The notes beneath the pieces are model-generated. The model ran no database searches, had not been told where the DNA came from, and saw only the letters and a program-made list of their open reading frames with translations. Positions 8,455-17,176 of a stretch of DNA of 64,000 bases are shown here, in pieces (the first letter of the stretch is position 1; every line of letters starts with the position of its first letter). This DNA comes from Vibrio xiamenensis (GTDB lineage Bacteria > Pseudomonadota > Gammaproteobacteria > Enterobacterales > Vibrionaceae): contig NZ_FNDD01000006.1 of NCBI RefSeq assembly GCF_900100015.1, positions 62,001-126,000 of the forward strand, read 5' to 3'. The position numbers and the translations under genes were made by a program.

Positions 8455-8990
8455 TTTGAAGCTCCTAACATTTTACGTAGCGTATTGTCTTTATTAATGA
8501 AGTGGTGCTTAAACGCGGCAAGTGCGTGTAGCGCTGCTAATCCAATCAAACTCCACGCCGCATAGGTATGCACTACGCCCGCTTTGTCTGACTGCCCCTC
8601 AAACAGCGCCCCTGCACCGGGAACCGAAAACCAATTGAACACATCAATACTGCGCCCGTCCTCGGTTGAAATGAGATACCCAGAAATAAACAGTGTGATA
8701 AGCAATAGGTAGATAACCACATGTGCAAACGGCGCAAGACGTTTTTCTATCGCACTACCCTCGACATCCGGTGACGGTGTTACATGCTTCCATAGCAATC
8801 GAAAAACCGTCACTAAACACAGTAAAATGCCAATTGATTTATGCCAATGCGGTGCAGTTTGATACCAACTGCTGTAATAACTTAAATCCACCATCCACAA
8901 TCCAACCGCAAACATACCGATAATCACTGCCGCCGAAATCCAATGAATGAACCGCGCGGTGGCGTTATAGTGTTGTACTTGCTGATCCAT
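8451..8990 (-). CDS. yceJ: Cytochrome b561 family protein (YceJ-like)
   Basis: Four-helix membrane cytochrome b that carries two hemes and passes electrons from quinol to a periplasmic partner. Expected heme histidines are seen in ARFIHWISA, in APHWHKSIG, in AHVVIYLLL and in ALHALAAFKHHF. I chose the ATG at 8990 since GAGGG lies six bases upstream; the upstream TTG gives four extra residues without a site. It is the first gene of a two-gene operon with yceI. Confidence 0.9.
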   Translation of the reverse strand: MDQQVQHYNATARFIHWISAAVIIGMFAVGLWMVDLSYYSSWYQTAPHWHKSIGILLCLVTVFRLLWKHVTPSPDVEGSAIEKRLAPFAHVVIYLLLITLFISGYLISTEDGRSIDVFNWFSVPGAGALFEGQSDKAGVVHTYAAWSLIGLAALHALAAFKHHFINKDNTLRKMLGASK

Positions 8991-9022
8991 GTTTGCCCTC
9001 AAAACTTAATTGGCGTTTCGCC

Positions 9023-9052
9023 TATCATCAATCAGATTACCGTATGATGATA
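9023..9052. promoter_or_regulatory. Inverted repeat upstream of the cytochrome b561 operon
   Basis: TATCATCA and TGATGATA are perfect complements 14 nt apart, centred about 50 bp upstream of the start codon. It is a plausible operator for yceJ-yceI; the factor is unknown. Confidence 0.35.
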
Positions 9053-9548
9053 TCGATTACGCTGCGAATAATTACTGTTTAACAATTTGGTGACAGCTAA
9101 CACTGTAGCGAAGTTGTTCAAGATGTTCGAAAAATTCGAAGGAACTTATTTAAACTTTGCAAACGAGGTCGAATTAAAGGCCGTTTTGGCTTAGTAACAT
9201 ACACTAAATCCTATGCATCTCACCCATCATAAATCATAGTAACATTATGTTTTTACGACATTATTAAGTAAAATATTGGGTCATAAACTGCAGTTGGATA
9301 ATTTCGCCAACGGCGCGAATCAATCACCACTTCATTTCCTCGTTAAGCCAGAAACTCAAGCGTAATATCACCGCTAAGACAGACCGAGAATGTGTAACAA
9401 AAATTTGCAAGCTAAACTAAAATGCTTGGCGGCCATAGATTGAAAAGAGGTAAAGATCATGAACTTGCCAATATTCAATAGGGCTTTTTGCGGTTTGTGG
9501 TAGTCTTACTCGGTTTTGATGTATTGCGTTTTGATAAGGAGAATCTGA
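9053..9548. other. Intergenic stretch with one micro-ORF
   Basis: AT-rich spacer between the cytochrome b561 gene and an unknown gene on the other strand. The only thing I can point to is a 14-codon frame (9459-9503) preceded by AGAGG. No RNA gene or larger frame is evident. Confidence 0.4.
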
Positions 9549-10187
9549 TTGTTACTGGACGTGCTAATTCAGAGTGTGAATGAATTTCAAGCAGACTGCA
9601 TGAAACTTTGTGAAAAGCACTATCCGACCATTCACAACAAAGGAATGAGTGAGCAGCATTTAGGTATTGCCTTTGCACGTCGCCTATCCCGAACTCTGAA
9701 TGAATTCGGCCACCAATGCGAATATCAATTTATCGAAATCCTCACTTCAAACGCTGACAATCCGCATCATTTTCGTGTCAGCTCGGATATCGGCACGGTT
9801 TGGATTTTGACTGGTCATCTGGTAAATGCCAACGCCACGTATCGTAACAAATTACTCAAGGCCGTTGCGGCTTGGCAGAATGAGTATAGCTTTGCAATTC
9901 AACCCAATGATTTACTGCTATTGCTTAGTGACCATTGGATCACGCGCAGCAAGCAAAGCCGAGAGCTACTGCATTGGTGGACTGGCCGACTACCAGACGA
10001 AATTGATGAATACAATGCCCAAGGCATCAGTTTGTATGAAAGTGACTCACACTTGTCCAACACACTTGAGGCTCAGTTTGGCCTTTGTCCTTACTACGTG
10101 AAATTTACCCATCCGCTAAAACGTTCTAACAATCAGCAGTTGGTTCGCAAATACATTCAGCTCTATTCGGTTGTTCAACTGAGCTAA
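9549..10187 (+). CDS. Uncharacterised 212-residue protein
   Basis: I do not recognise a family. The protein appears soluble, without signal peptide or membrane segment, and is rich in aromatic residues (HWWTGRLPDEID near the C-terminal third). It contains two early cysteines and several histidines but no clear metal motif. Start is TTG at 9549, chosen because AAGGAG lies at the right distance. A lipase gene follows 63 bp later on the same strand, so the two may be co-transcribed; no terminator is seen between them. Confidence 0.65.
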   Translation: MLLDVLIQSVNEFQADCMKLCEKHYPTIHNKGMSEQHLGIAFARRLSRTLNEFGHQCEYQFIEILTSNADNPHHFRVSSDIGTVWILTGHLVNANATYRNKLLKAVAAWQNEYSFAIQPNDLLLLLSDHWITRSKQSRELLHWWTGRLPDEIDEYNAQGISLYESDSHLSNTLEAQFGLCPYYVKFTHPLKRSNNQQLVRKYIQLYSVVQLS

Positions 10188-10250
10188 TTAAGCTGTCATG
10201 AATGGTTCATTATTGTGTCTTAGTCTTAGAGACAACCATTCTTTGCAACT

Positions 10251-11048
10251 GTGTCTGTGAAAAAACTCAAACGTTATCAATATGAACGTTACGCCGTTTT
10301 GTGTAACCTCGCCTACAAACGTGTGCTAAAGCAAACTCGCTATGGTTTTGCCCCTAATGGCCAACGTGTGATTGCCAATCGCTTTGGCCAACCTATGATG
10401 CGAGTACTATGGGGGCATCAGAGCGATGAAGTGATTGTGGTGATCAAAGGGTCTCACAATTTATGGGACTGGCTACTTAATTTAAGAATTTGGTTTCGCT
10501 CCTGCCGCGAATTAGGGCTTGAATACTCAATTCACAGCGGCTATTACCGACTTATCAATCAGGAAAGCATGCCCAAACATAAGCAGGATCATCTGGGTGC
10601 TAGCGTCTACCAGCAGTTGATGGATGTATTGGTGCCACTGATTATTAACGGCAACAAACGCATTACCTTCACTGGTCACTCTTCGGGCGGCGCCGTCGCC
10701 TGCGTGCTTGCTGATGCTGTAGAAAAACAATACCCAAAATCGATAAAACGGGTCGTTACGTTTGGTCAACCTGCAATCGGCGGATGGTTAATGATGAGGC
10801 GCTATCAACTTGCGCATAAAACCTACCGAATATGCTGTGATTTAGACATTGTGACCTTTTTGCCACCACTGCCGTTTATCTACTGGCACGTAGGCAAAAT
10901 TCTGTGGCTGTACAACGGCAGAATTTATGAAAACACGTCAACGCTCGTGCGTTTTGGCCGCTCTATAACCTCATGGTTAATACGTCCTTTCTCTTATCAT
11001 TTAATGAGTAAATACATACGAAATAAAGATTTTTTTGATGAACGCTGA
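10251..11048 (+). CDS. Class-3 lipase family protein
   Basis: Alpha/beta hydrolase of the fungal-type (class 3) lipase family. The nucleophile elbow is GHSSG with the serine at about residue 144, preceded by the beta strand ITFT. VVTFGQPAIGG and CDLDIVTFLPP match the region that carries the catalytic aspartate. HVGKILWLYNGR is also usual in the family, with a late histidine in SYHLMSKYI. No signal peptide is seen, so it is probably intracellular. Start is GTG with a weak ribosome site. Substrate unknown. Confidence 0.8.
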   Translation: MSVKKLKRYQYERYAVLCNLAYKRVLKQTRYGFAPNGQRVIANRFGQPMMRVLWGHQSDEVIVVIKGSHNLWDWLLNLRIWFRSCRELGLEYSIHSGYYRLINQESMPKHKQDHLGASVYQQLMDVLVPLIINGNKRITFTGHSSGGAVACVLADAVEKQYPKSIKRVVTFGQPAIGGWLMMRRYQLAHKTYRICCDLDIVTFLPPLPFIYWHVGKILWLYNGRIYENTSTLVRFGRSITSWLIRPFSYHLMSKYIRNKDFFDER

Positions 11049-11355
11049 TCTATTTATTAAAACGTGCGCCATAACATAGTTCACTCGCCTTCCACTCCAC
11101 CTGTTACATACTTTATGTGCCATAAATCATACGGAATACATAACGGTATATTTGAGTTAATACTTTAGTTTATTCCGTCGCCTTTAATGGGTAACAGGCT
11201 TTATTTGTTGATCTCTATTCAAATCAGGCATCTATATTGACAATAAACATTGCTGAGTTAACAGCTTGAGTGTCATCCAATTGACATAAAAACCCCATTG
11301 TCAATAAAATGTCAGAAAAAAGTAATAACGGTTACCTTGAACCAGTGGAGTCTCT
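11049..11355. other. Intergenic region upstream of the EAL gene with repeated ATTGWCAAT motifs
   Basis: Contains ATTGACAAT at 11236-11244, ATTGACAT at 11280-11287 and ATTGTCAAT at 11297-11305. The first and third are the same quasi-palindrome in opposite orientation. They lie 50-120 bp before the EAL start codon and may be operator sites. Nothing else is evident. Confidence 0.4.
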
Positions 11356-12150
11356 ATGGCGATTTATGATGTCGGTCAATTTGCACAGTGGCTTGATATA
11401 AATAACAACTTACAATTCGTCGCCCACTACAAAGATTGGGAGCTTACCAGCGTCTTCCAACCAATTTTTGACAAGCTCAATACCGTCGTTGGCACTGAAG
11501 CATTAGTGCGTATTGATAATCTCGACGGTCAACGCATCAGCCCTGAAACCTTTTTCTATACAGACTTCAGCAGCGAAGAAGACAAAATCAACGTTGAACG
11601 TTTGAGCCAAGTGATTCACTTACGTAATTTTTCGCTGTCCAAATATCGTGAGCTAAAGCTATTTCTCAACGTTAACCCTTCGATTCATACCCGCTACTCA
11701 AATACACAGATGAGCCGTGAGCATTTGGCGCGCGGCCTCCGTAGTTTGCATCTTCGCAGCGATCAGTTGGTTATGGAAGTGGTTGAATGCGACACCAATG
11801 ATGAGCGCCAACTGCAAATCGCTATGCACAATTTGAGTGATCACGGCGTAAAAATTGCCGTCGACGATTATGGTCATCAGGCTTCCAACCAACGCCGAGT
11901 CGAGATGTTGCGCCCTGCAATCATGAAGCTCGACCGCAGTTTAATGCTCGAGTATATGGACGGCAGAGAATATCGTCTATTGGATGGCATTCGACTTGCT
12001 CGCCGAGTGGGTGCGCAGACCGTGATTGAAGGCATCGAAACTGAGCAGCAATATCTTGCAATGCACGCATTGGATATCGATATGTTCCAAGGCTATTACC
12101 TCGCTATGCCCGAAGCGGCACCATCAAGAATTTTTGTTGAGGCGAGTTAA
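11356..12150 (+). CDS. Stand-alone EAL domain c-di-GMP phosphodiesterase
   Basis: 264-residue protein that is almost entirely an EAL domain and would hydrolyse c-di-GMP to pGpG. Motifs in order are TEALVR, LFLNVNPS, VMEVVE, VDDYGH (in place of DDFG), IMKLDRSL, IEGIE and DMFQGYYLA. The metal and substrate residues expected for activity therefore seem present. There is no N-terminal sensor domain beyond about 25 residues, so control must come through expression or partners. GGAG precedes the ATG. Confidence 0.9.
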   Translation: MAIYDVGQFAQWLDINNNLQFVAHYKDWELTSVFQPIFDKLNTVVGTEALVRIDNLDGQRISPETFFYTDFSSEEDKINVERLSQVIHLRNFSLSKYRELKLFLNVNPSIHTRYSNTQMSREHLARGLRSLHLRSDQLVMEVVECDTNDERQLQIAMHNLSDHGVKIAVDDYGHQASNQRRVEMLRPAIMKLDRSLMLEYMDGREYRLLDGIRLARRVGAQTVIEGIETEQQYLAMHALDIDMFQGYYLAMPEAAPSRIFVEAS

Positions 12151-12302
12151 ACCAATGCGCAGCGCGATTCTCCCCCCCTATTCACGTATCCCATGTCTTA
12201 AATCTTACTCCCTACGTTAATTCTCGTTCTAGAGATGGCATTTATGCGCATGCTTTGTCTATTCAAACTCTGATTTATTTCAACGGTTTCGAGGACGTAG
12301 CT

Positions 12303-13670
12303 ATGTTAGAACTGCTTATTGGCATTGTCGTCACACTGGCGGTCGGTGTTTTCATTGTCAAAGGTTATCGCCCCTCCGGTGTACTTTTGAGCGCGGGTAT
12401 TTTACTGCTGATCATCACCGGTCTCATAGGCCGCAGCGTACTCCCCAAGGAAGTCACAAGCACGGGCAACATCATTACTGATGCATTGGAATTTGTGAAA
12501 TACATGCTGCAAAATCGCGGCGGCGGACTAGGGATGCAGATTATGCTGCTGTGCGGGTTTGCCAATTACATGACCCAAATCGGTGCCAATAATGTGGTCG
12601 TTAAACAGTTCTCAAAACCGCTTTCGGTGATTAAATCGCCTTATGTTTTGCTCGTTGCTGCCTACATCGTCGCGTGTTTGATGTCACTTGCGGTCAGTTC
12701 AGCGACAGGTCTTGGCGTACTGTTAATGGCGACCTTATTTCCAATGATGACGGCCATGGGCATTTCGCGGCCCGCCGCCGTCGCGGTATGCGCTTCACCT
12801 GCGGCGATTATTCTTTCCCCGACCTCTGGCGACGTGGTGATCGCCGCGGAAAAATCTGGTCTAGCATTGGATGTATTTTCAGTGCAAACCGTACTACCGG
12901 TTTCCATAAGCGCCATTATCGTGATGGCCATTGCAACGTTTTTCTGGAACCGATTTTTAGATAAGCGCGAGCACACGCCAATGGAACGGGTTGACGCCGA
13001 GCACATGCAAGTAAATGCGCCAAGCTACTACGTGATTCTGCCATTTTTGCCGATCATCGGCGTGTTCGTTTTTAACGGCCGTACTATTCCCGCCGTGCAG
13101 CTCGATATCTACACCATCGTTGTACTGTCGATTTTTGTTGGTGCGCTGGTGGATTACCTGAGTAAGCGACTCAATGGTCGCCGCACTTTAGAAGATTTGG
13201 AGTCCTGCTACGAAGGCATGGCAGATGCCTTTAAAGGTGTGGTGATGTTACTGGTTGCCGCCGGTGTGTTTGCGCAAGGCTTGATGTCGATTGGCGCGAT
13301 AGACAACTTGCTTCATCTCGCCGAAAGCGCTGGCGCTGGCGGCGTTGAACTGATGCTGATTTTAACCGTGCTCACAATAGCTGCAGCGATCGCCACCGGT
13401 TCTGGCAACGCGCCCTTTTATGCGTTTGTTGAACTGGCACCGCAATTAGCTGGAAAACTCGGTGTTAACCCGGCATTTTTAATCATCCCGATGCTGCAAG
13501 CATCGAATTTAGGGCGCACCATTTCACCAGTATCCGGCGTGGTGGTCGCCACCGCCGGCATGGCAAATATCGGACCTTTTGAAGTGGTAAAAAGAACCTC
13601 AGTCCCGGTCATTTGCGGCATTTTGACGGTGATTATTGGCACCATGATTTTGGTACCGATGGATAGCTGA
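12303..13670 (+). CDS. dcuC: DcuC-family C4-dicarboxylate transporter
   Basis: Inner-membrane carrier of the DcuC family, which in relatives exports succinate or exchanges C4-dicarboxylates under anaerobic conditions. 455 residues with about twelve hydrophobic segments. Conserved stretches include AVSSATGLGVLL, SPTSGDVVIAAE, IATGSGNAPFYAF and LGRTISPVSGVVVA. I chose the ATG at 12303 because GAGGACG precedes it and the hydrophobic first helix begins at once; the longer frame from 12255 adds polar sequence without a site. Monocistronic, with a terminator shared with narP. Confidence 0.88.
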   Translation: MLELLIGIVVTLAVGVFIVKGYRPSGVLLSAGILLLIITGLIGRSVLPKEVTSTGNIITDALEFVKYMLQNRGGGLGMQIMLLCGFANYMTQIGANNVVVKQFSKPLSVIKSPYVLLVAAYIVACLMSLAVSSATGLGVLLMATLFPMMTAMGISRPAAVAVCASPAAIILSPTSGDVVIAAEKSGLALDVFSVQTVLPVSISAIIVMAIATFFWNRFLDKREHTPMERVDAEHMQVNAPSYYVILPFLPIIGVFVFNGRTIPAVQLDIYTIVVLSIFVGALVDYLSKRLNGRRTLEDLESCYEGMADAFKGVVMLLVAAGVFAQGLMSIGAIDNLLHLAESAGAGGVELMLILTVLTIAAAIATGSGNAPFYAFVELAPQLAGKLGVNPAFLIIPMLQASNLGRTISPVSGVVVATAGMANIGPFEVVKRTSVPVICGILTVIIGTMILVPMDS

Positions 13671-13717
13671 TAGCCCCTATACATATGAAAAAGCTAAACA
13701 TGAAAACGCTAAATACG

Positions 13718-13743
13718 AAAAAAGGCGCTCAGCGCCTTTTATT
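13718..13743. terminator. Bidirectional terminator between dcuC and narP
   Basis: GGCGC and GCGCC around a 3-nt loop, with A-run before and T-run after, between two convergent genes. Confidence 0.85.
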
Positions 13744-13779
13744 ATCTAACGAAGTGAACAAGGTGAACCATGGTATTTA

Positions 13780-14412
13780 TTACTTGCTGTCACCGTAGCG
13801 TTCAAGGTACAACACCGTTGCCGCGGTGCGCGATGGTACGCAAAGTTTTTTTAGCAGACTTTTCATATGCACTTTAACCGTCGACTCAGAAATAAATAAT
13901 CGATCGGCGATTTGTTTATTACGATAGCCGCGCGCCACTTCTTTTAGGATCTGCAACTCACGCTCGGTGAGGTCTGAAAACACATCGTGCTGATGACTGC
14001 GGGTTAACATATAGCGCGCAACTTCTCGGCTATAAGCTTTATCACCATTGAGTGAACCACGTAGCAAACGCACCAGCTCTTCTGGCTCGGTATCTTTGAG
14101 CAAATAGCCATCCGCGCCGGCTTGAACAATGGCTTCGATATCGGCAGGGCTGTCCGATACGGTTAGAATGACGACTTTGGCATCACAACCGTCGGTACGC
14201 AGGGCTTTTAATGTATCAAGCCCAGACATGCCTTTCATATTTAAGTCCAGTAAGACCAAATCTGGCGCCAACTCATGGTTTTTCGCTACGGCATCACTGC
14301 CGTTACTGACATCCGCTATCACTTCAAAATCGCGCTCAAAGCTGAGCAGTTGGTGAATACCCCGTCTCATGAGCGGATGGTCATCAACCAATAAAACTCG
14401 ACACACTGACAC
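13780..14412 (-). CDS. narP: Nitrate/nitrite response regulator NarP
   Basis: Response regulator of the NarL/FixJ type. The receiver domain shows the acidic pair VDDH, the phospho-acceptor in LVLLDLNM near residue 57, and the lysine in YLLKD. The C-terminal LuxR-type helix-turn-helix has LTERELQILKEVARG and NKQIADRLFISESTVKVHM. It is 4 nt downstream of the NarQ gene and lies beside napFDABC, so NarP of a NarQP system is the natural identity. The promoter region of nap carries a NarP-type 7-2-7 palindrome. Confidence 0.92.
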   Translation of the reverse strand: MSVCRVLLVDDHPLMRRGIHQLLSFERDFEVIADVSNGSDAVAKNHELAPDLVLLDLNMKGMSGLDTLKALRTDGCDAKVVILTVSDSPADIEAIVQAGADGYLLKDTEPEELVRLLRGSLNGDKAYSREVARYMLTRSHQHDVFSDLTERELQILKEVARGYRNKQIADRLFISESTVKVHMKSLLKKLCVPSRTAATVLYLERYGDSK

Positions 14413-14416
14413 TGTA

Positions 14417-16135
14417 TTATTCCTTTACTCTTGGGTAAGTTAATACGATTTCACACCCTTGATTGGGCGAAGAATGCACGGTGAGAACCCCGTTTAAACG
14501 CGACGCACGTTCTTGCATAATACTCATACCGTAATGATCTTGTTTGGTTTGCGGATCATCAAAACCAATTCCATCGTCTTTCACTCGAATCGTCACTTCA
14601 CCAGCTTGCTCATAACAACGCACATCGATATTTGACGCTTGAGCGTGTTTAATTGCGTTGATGGTTGCCTCACGAATCAATTGCAACAAATGCACTTGTT
14701 GATGAGCATCAAGTTCAATCGACGACAGTTCATTCTCAAGACGAATCACCACTGCCGATTGCTCTTCGAGCTGTTTTAACATTTCGCTCAGTGCTGCGCC
14801 AAAACTGCCTTCTTTTATGGTTAATCGAAACGTCGTTAACAGCTCACGTAATTGGGTATATGCCGAAGACAGCCCAGTATCGAGTTCGCTGATCACTTGC
14901 TGAGTTTTTAATACACCGACACTGGGTTCAATCTCTGAAATCTGCCTTTTAAGCAGCGACATCTGAATTTTTAAATAAGATAACGACTGTGCAAGCGAGT
15001 CATGTAGCTCACGTGCAATAGTGGCGCGCTCTTCCATTAACAGTAGCTGGCTGGCCTGCTGCTGAGCGTGATTATAATAGATAGCTCGCGACAAAATATG
15101 GACAAAGTTGTCGATTAAGCCTAAATCGGCGCACGGCAATCCCGCTCGCCAATATAACGAGCCGAGCGGTTGATCATCCAAAGTTAATGGAATTACGTGA
15201 CACTGTGACAAAAAATCATCCTTTGCGGCGTCGTCACCCTGGTACAACAGCAGTGATTTTTCGCCAGGATTATCAATTTCAAGCCTTGCTGCTTCAACCC
15301 CTTCAAGGCTCACCAACTGCTTTAAAATCGCTTGAAAATTTTCAGCGGTGATCACCGATGCAGTCAGTTCTTGGGAAGAGCGATACAAGACTTCCAACGA
15401 CTGATTCGCCACCTGCAAGCGATGAGTTTTCTCATTAACTGCCTGCTCCAAGCCTTTGTAGAGCTTGCCTAAGTCATGGGCCATATGATTAAAGGTACGA
15501 GTCAAAATACCCAGCTCGTTTTGCTTGCCAACATTCAATTCAACATCAAACGAACGTGATTGGATCTGTTCACTGGCGCCCACCAGCGCGTGCAGAGGTC
15601 GAACAATTTCTTTACGCGTAAAACGCACCACAAATACGCTAATCAGTAAAATGCCGCCAAGCCCCATGCCTCCGACCCAAGCGAGCTTGATAAGCTTTTG
15701 TTCAGAAAATCGCTGCAACTTAAAAACAAAGCCATCAACTTGTTGGACGAAGCCTGCAACGAGGTCTAGATACTGAGACTTTTGCTCGCTTTGAAGCACA
15801 CCTTTTAAGCTTTGCCAGCGTTTGATTAAGGCATCGTAATCTTGGGTGATGTCTTTTGGCACATACCAGGCCGATAAAGACTGCATTGAGGGCGATAAAA
15901 TTGACGATTCAAATAACTCAATATGATGGGACAATTCGGGAAAATCGCTTTTGACATCATAGGCTAAGCGATAACTTTGCATTCGCATCGAACCCGCGAC
16001 ATTGACCGCCTCTGCATCGCTTAAACTGGATGACAACGTAAAAATGGCGAAACCCGTAGTTGCGACAGATAGCAGCAAAATCAGCAGTAAGGATGACGCA
16101 ATGGTTTTGGTCACCGACTTCTTTTTGCTCTGCAA
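14417..16135 (-). CDS. narQ: Nitrate/nitrite sensor histidine kinase NarQ
   Basis: Membrane sensor kinase that phosphorylates NarP when nitrate or nitrite is bound. TM1 spans about residues 11-33 and TM2 about 151-171. The ligand-binding P-box is NVAGSMRMQSYRL at 45-57. A HAMP domain and a signalling linker follow. The dimerisation box is ARELHDSLAQSL with the phosphorylated histidine at 378. The ATPase domain has N and G boxes (REATINAIKHA, VKDDGIGF). Start is TTG, supported by GAGGG upstream. Divergent from nap and upstream of narP. Confidence 0.92.
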   Translation of the reverse strand: MQSKKKSVTKTIASSLLLILLLSVATTGFAIFTLSSSLSDAEAVNVAGSMRMQSYRLAYDVKSDFPELSHHIELFESSILSPSMQSLSAWYVPKDITQDYDALIKRWQSLKGVLQSEQKSQYLDLVAGFVQQVDGFVFKLQRFSEQKLIKLAWVGGMGLGGILLISVFVVRFTRKEIVRPLHALVGASEQIQSRSFDVELNVGKQNELGILTRTFNHMAHDLGKLYKGLEQAVNEKTHRLQVANQSLEVLYRSSQELTASVITAENFQAILKQLVSLEGVEAARLEIDNPGEKSLLLYQGDDAAKDDFLSQCHVIPLTLDDQPLGSLYWRAGLPCADLGLIDNFVHILSRAIYYNHAQQQASQLLLMEERATIARELHDSLAQSLSYLKIQMSLLKRQISEIEPSVGVLKTQQVISELDTGLSSAYTQLRELLTTFRLTIKEGSFGAALSEMLKQLEEQSAVVIRLENELSSIELDAHQQVHLLQLIREATINAIKHAQASNIDVRCYEQAGEVTIRVKDDGIGFDDPQTKQDHYGMSIMQERASRLNGVLTVHSSPNQGCEIVLTYPRVKE

Positions 16136-16223
16136 ATTGAATCCCTCAAAACATAAAACGTGTTGCCAACTATCTCGCTAACACATTGATATCACAATAT
16201 GTGAGAAGTCTTGAATCGATTTA

Positions 16224-16237
16224 TTGATCTAAAACAA
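16224..16237. promoter_or_regulatory. FNR-like site in the narQ-napF region
   Basis: TTGAT-N4-AACAA differs from the FNR consensus TTGAT-N4-ATCAA at one position. It lies 28 bp (centre to centre) upstream of the NarP palindrome, in keeping with FNR plus NarP control of nap. Confidence 0.55.
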
Positions 16238-16250
16238 GACCCCCCCTGTT

Positions 16251-16266
16251 TACCCCTTAGGGGGTA
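16251..16266. promoter_or_regulatory. NarP 7-2-7 binding site upstream of napF
   Basis: TACCCCT-TA-GGGGGTA is a heptamer inverted repeat with a 2-base gap, matching the TACYYMT-N2-AKRRGTA pattern bound by NarP and NarL at all but one position. It lies 112 bp before the napF start codon. Confidence 0.75.
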
Positions 16267-16377
16267 TTTATCCACTTTACGCAAAAACTACAATTTCATC
16301 AGTGCGGTCAGGCACGAATTAGAAATAACGACAACTATATCAATATATACGAAAACAACCGATTCGGTAGGTGGCAT

Positions 16378-16857
16378 GTGGTTGATAACACAAGACGACG
16401 CCTGTTTGGTAAGCACGCGTTAAATCATGCAGATAACCCATTACCGTGGCTAAAGCAGCCACAGCAGTTTACTGAGCAATGTACACGCTGTGGGCGTTGT
16501 GTGAGCGCTTGCGAAACCCAAGTCATCATCAAAGGTGACGGCGGATTCCCTTGCCTTGACTTTTCGAAGGCGGAATGCAGCTTCTGTTACCGCTGTGCCG
16601 CCGCCTGCCCTGAAGCGCTTTTTTTAAACCAAGACCATTTGCCTTGGCATGCCAAAGCGAATGTCGAGTCGAACTGCTTAGCGCAGCGTAATGTCGATTG
16701 TCGCAGCTGCGGCGATAGCTGCGATGAAATGGCGATTCACTTTAAGCTTGCGATTGGGCACGTTGCGACGCCTAACATTGACGAACAATCATGCTCTGGC
16801 TGCGGTGCCTGTGTATCGGTATGTCCGGTTCAAGCAATAAACATCCACCATCGATAG
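16378..16857 (+). CDS. napF: NapF ferredoxin-type protein
   Basis: Cytoplasmic iron-sulfur protein that interacts with NapA during its maturation. Three 4Fe-4S cysteine clusters are visible: CTRCGRCVSAC, CSFCYRCAAAC with CP, and CSGCGACVSVCPV. A further cysteine-rich stretch is CRSCGDSC. Start is GTG at 16378, with AGGTGG a few bases upstream. The N-terminus NTRRRLFGKH is typical for NapF. First gene of napFDABC, with napD 10 bp downstream. Confidence 0.92.
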   Translation: MVDNTRRRLFGKHALNHADNPLPWLKQPQQFTEQCTRCGRCVSACETQVIIKGDGGFPCLDFSKAECSFCYRCAAACPEALFLNQDHLPWHAKANVESNCLAQRNVDCRSCGDSCDEMAIHFKLAIGHVATPNIDEQSCSGCGACVSVCPVQAINIHHR

Positions 16858-16867
16858 AGAGACCTTT

Positions 16868-17176
16868 ATGGCGCTAAACGAAGTACATATTTCCAGCTTA
16901 GTGGTTCACGTACTGCCCGAGCATTTAAATGTGGTCAAAGCGCAAATCGAGCAATTCGACAACGCGGAAATTTATGCTGACAGCCCTGAGGGCAAAATTG
17001 TCGTGGTACTGGAAACCGCACATCAAGGTTTCATCACCGACACTATCGATGCTATTAACCAACTGCCAAATGTGCTCAGCACTGTGTTGGTTTACCACCA
17101 AATCGAAACTGAGCAATCGTTGCAAGAATCAAATCTCCCTAAAACCACCAACTCCCAAGTAGAGGGTGACGTATGA
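16868..17176 (+). CDS. napD: NapD chaperone
   Basis: Cytoplasmic chaperone that binds the twin-arginine signal of NapA and holds back export until the cofactor is inserted. 102 residues; the ferredoxin-like core begins [14 protein letters not shown] and includes [17 protein letters not shown]. The C-terminal 25 residues are polar. Its stop overlaps the NapA start by 4 nt. Confidence 0.9.
   Translation: MALNEVHISSLVVHVLPEHLNVVKAQIEQFDNAEIYADSPEGKIVVVLETAHQGFITDTIDAINQLPNVLSTVLVYHQIETEQSLQESNLPKTTNSQVEGDV

Noticed and set aside
12255-12302. Upstream start for the DcuC gene
   Set aside because: The extra residues are not membrane-like and lack a ribosome site; GAGGA precedes the ATG at 12303.
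16211-16423. 70-residue frame overlapping the nap promoter
   Set aside because: It covers the NarP site and overlaps napF in another frame; no coding resemblance.
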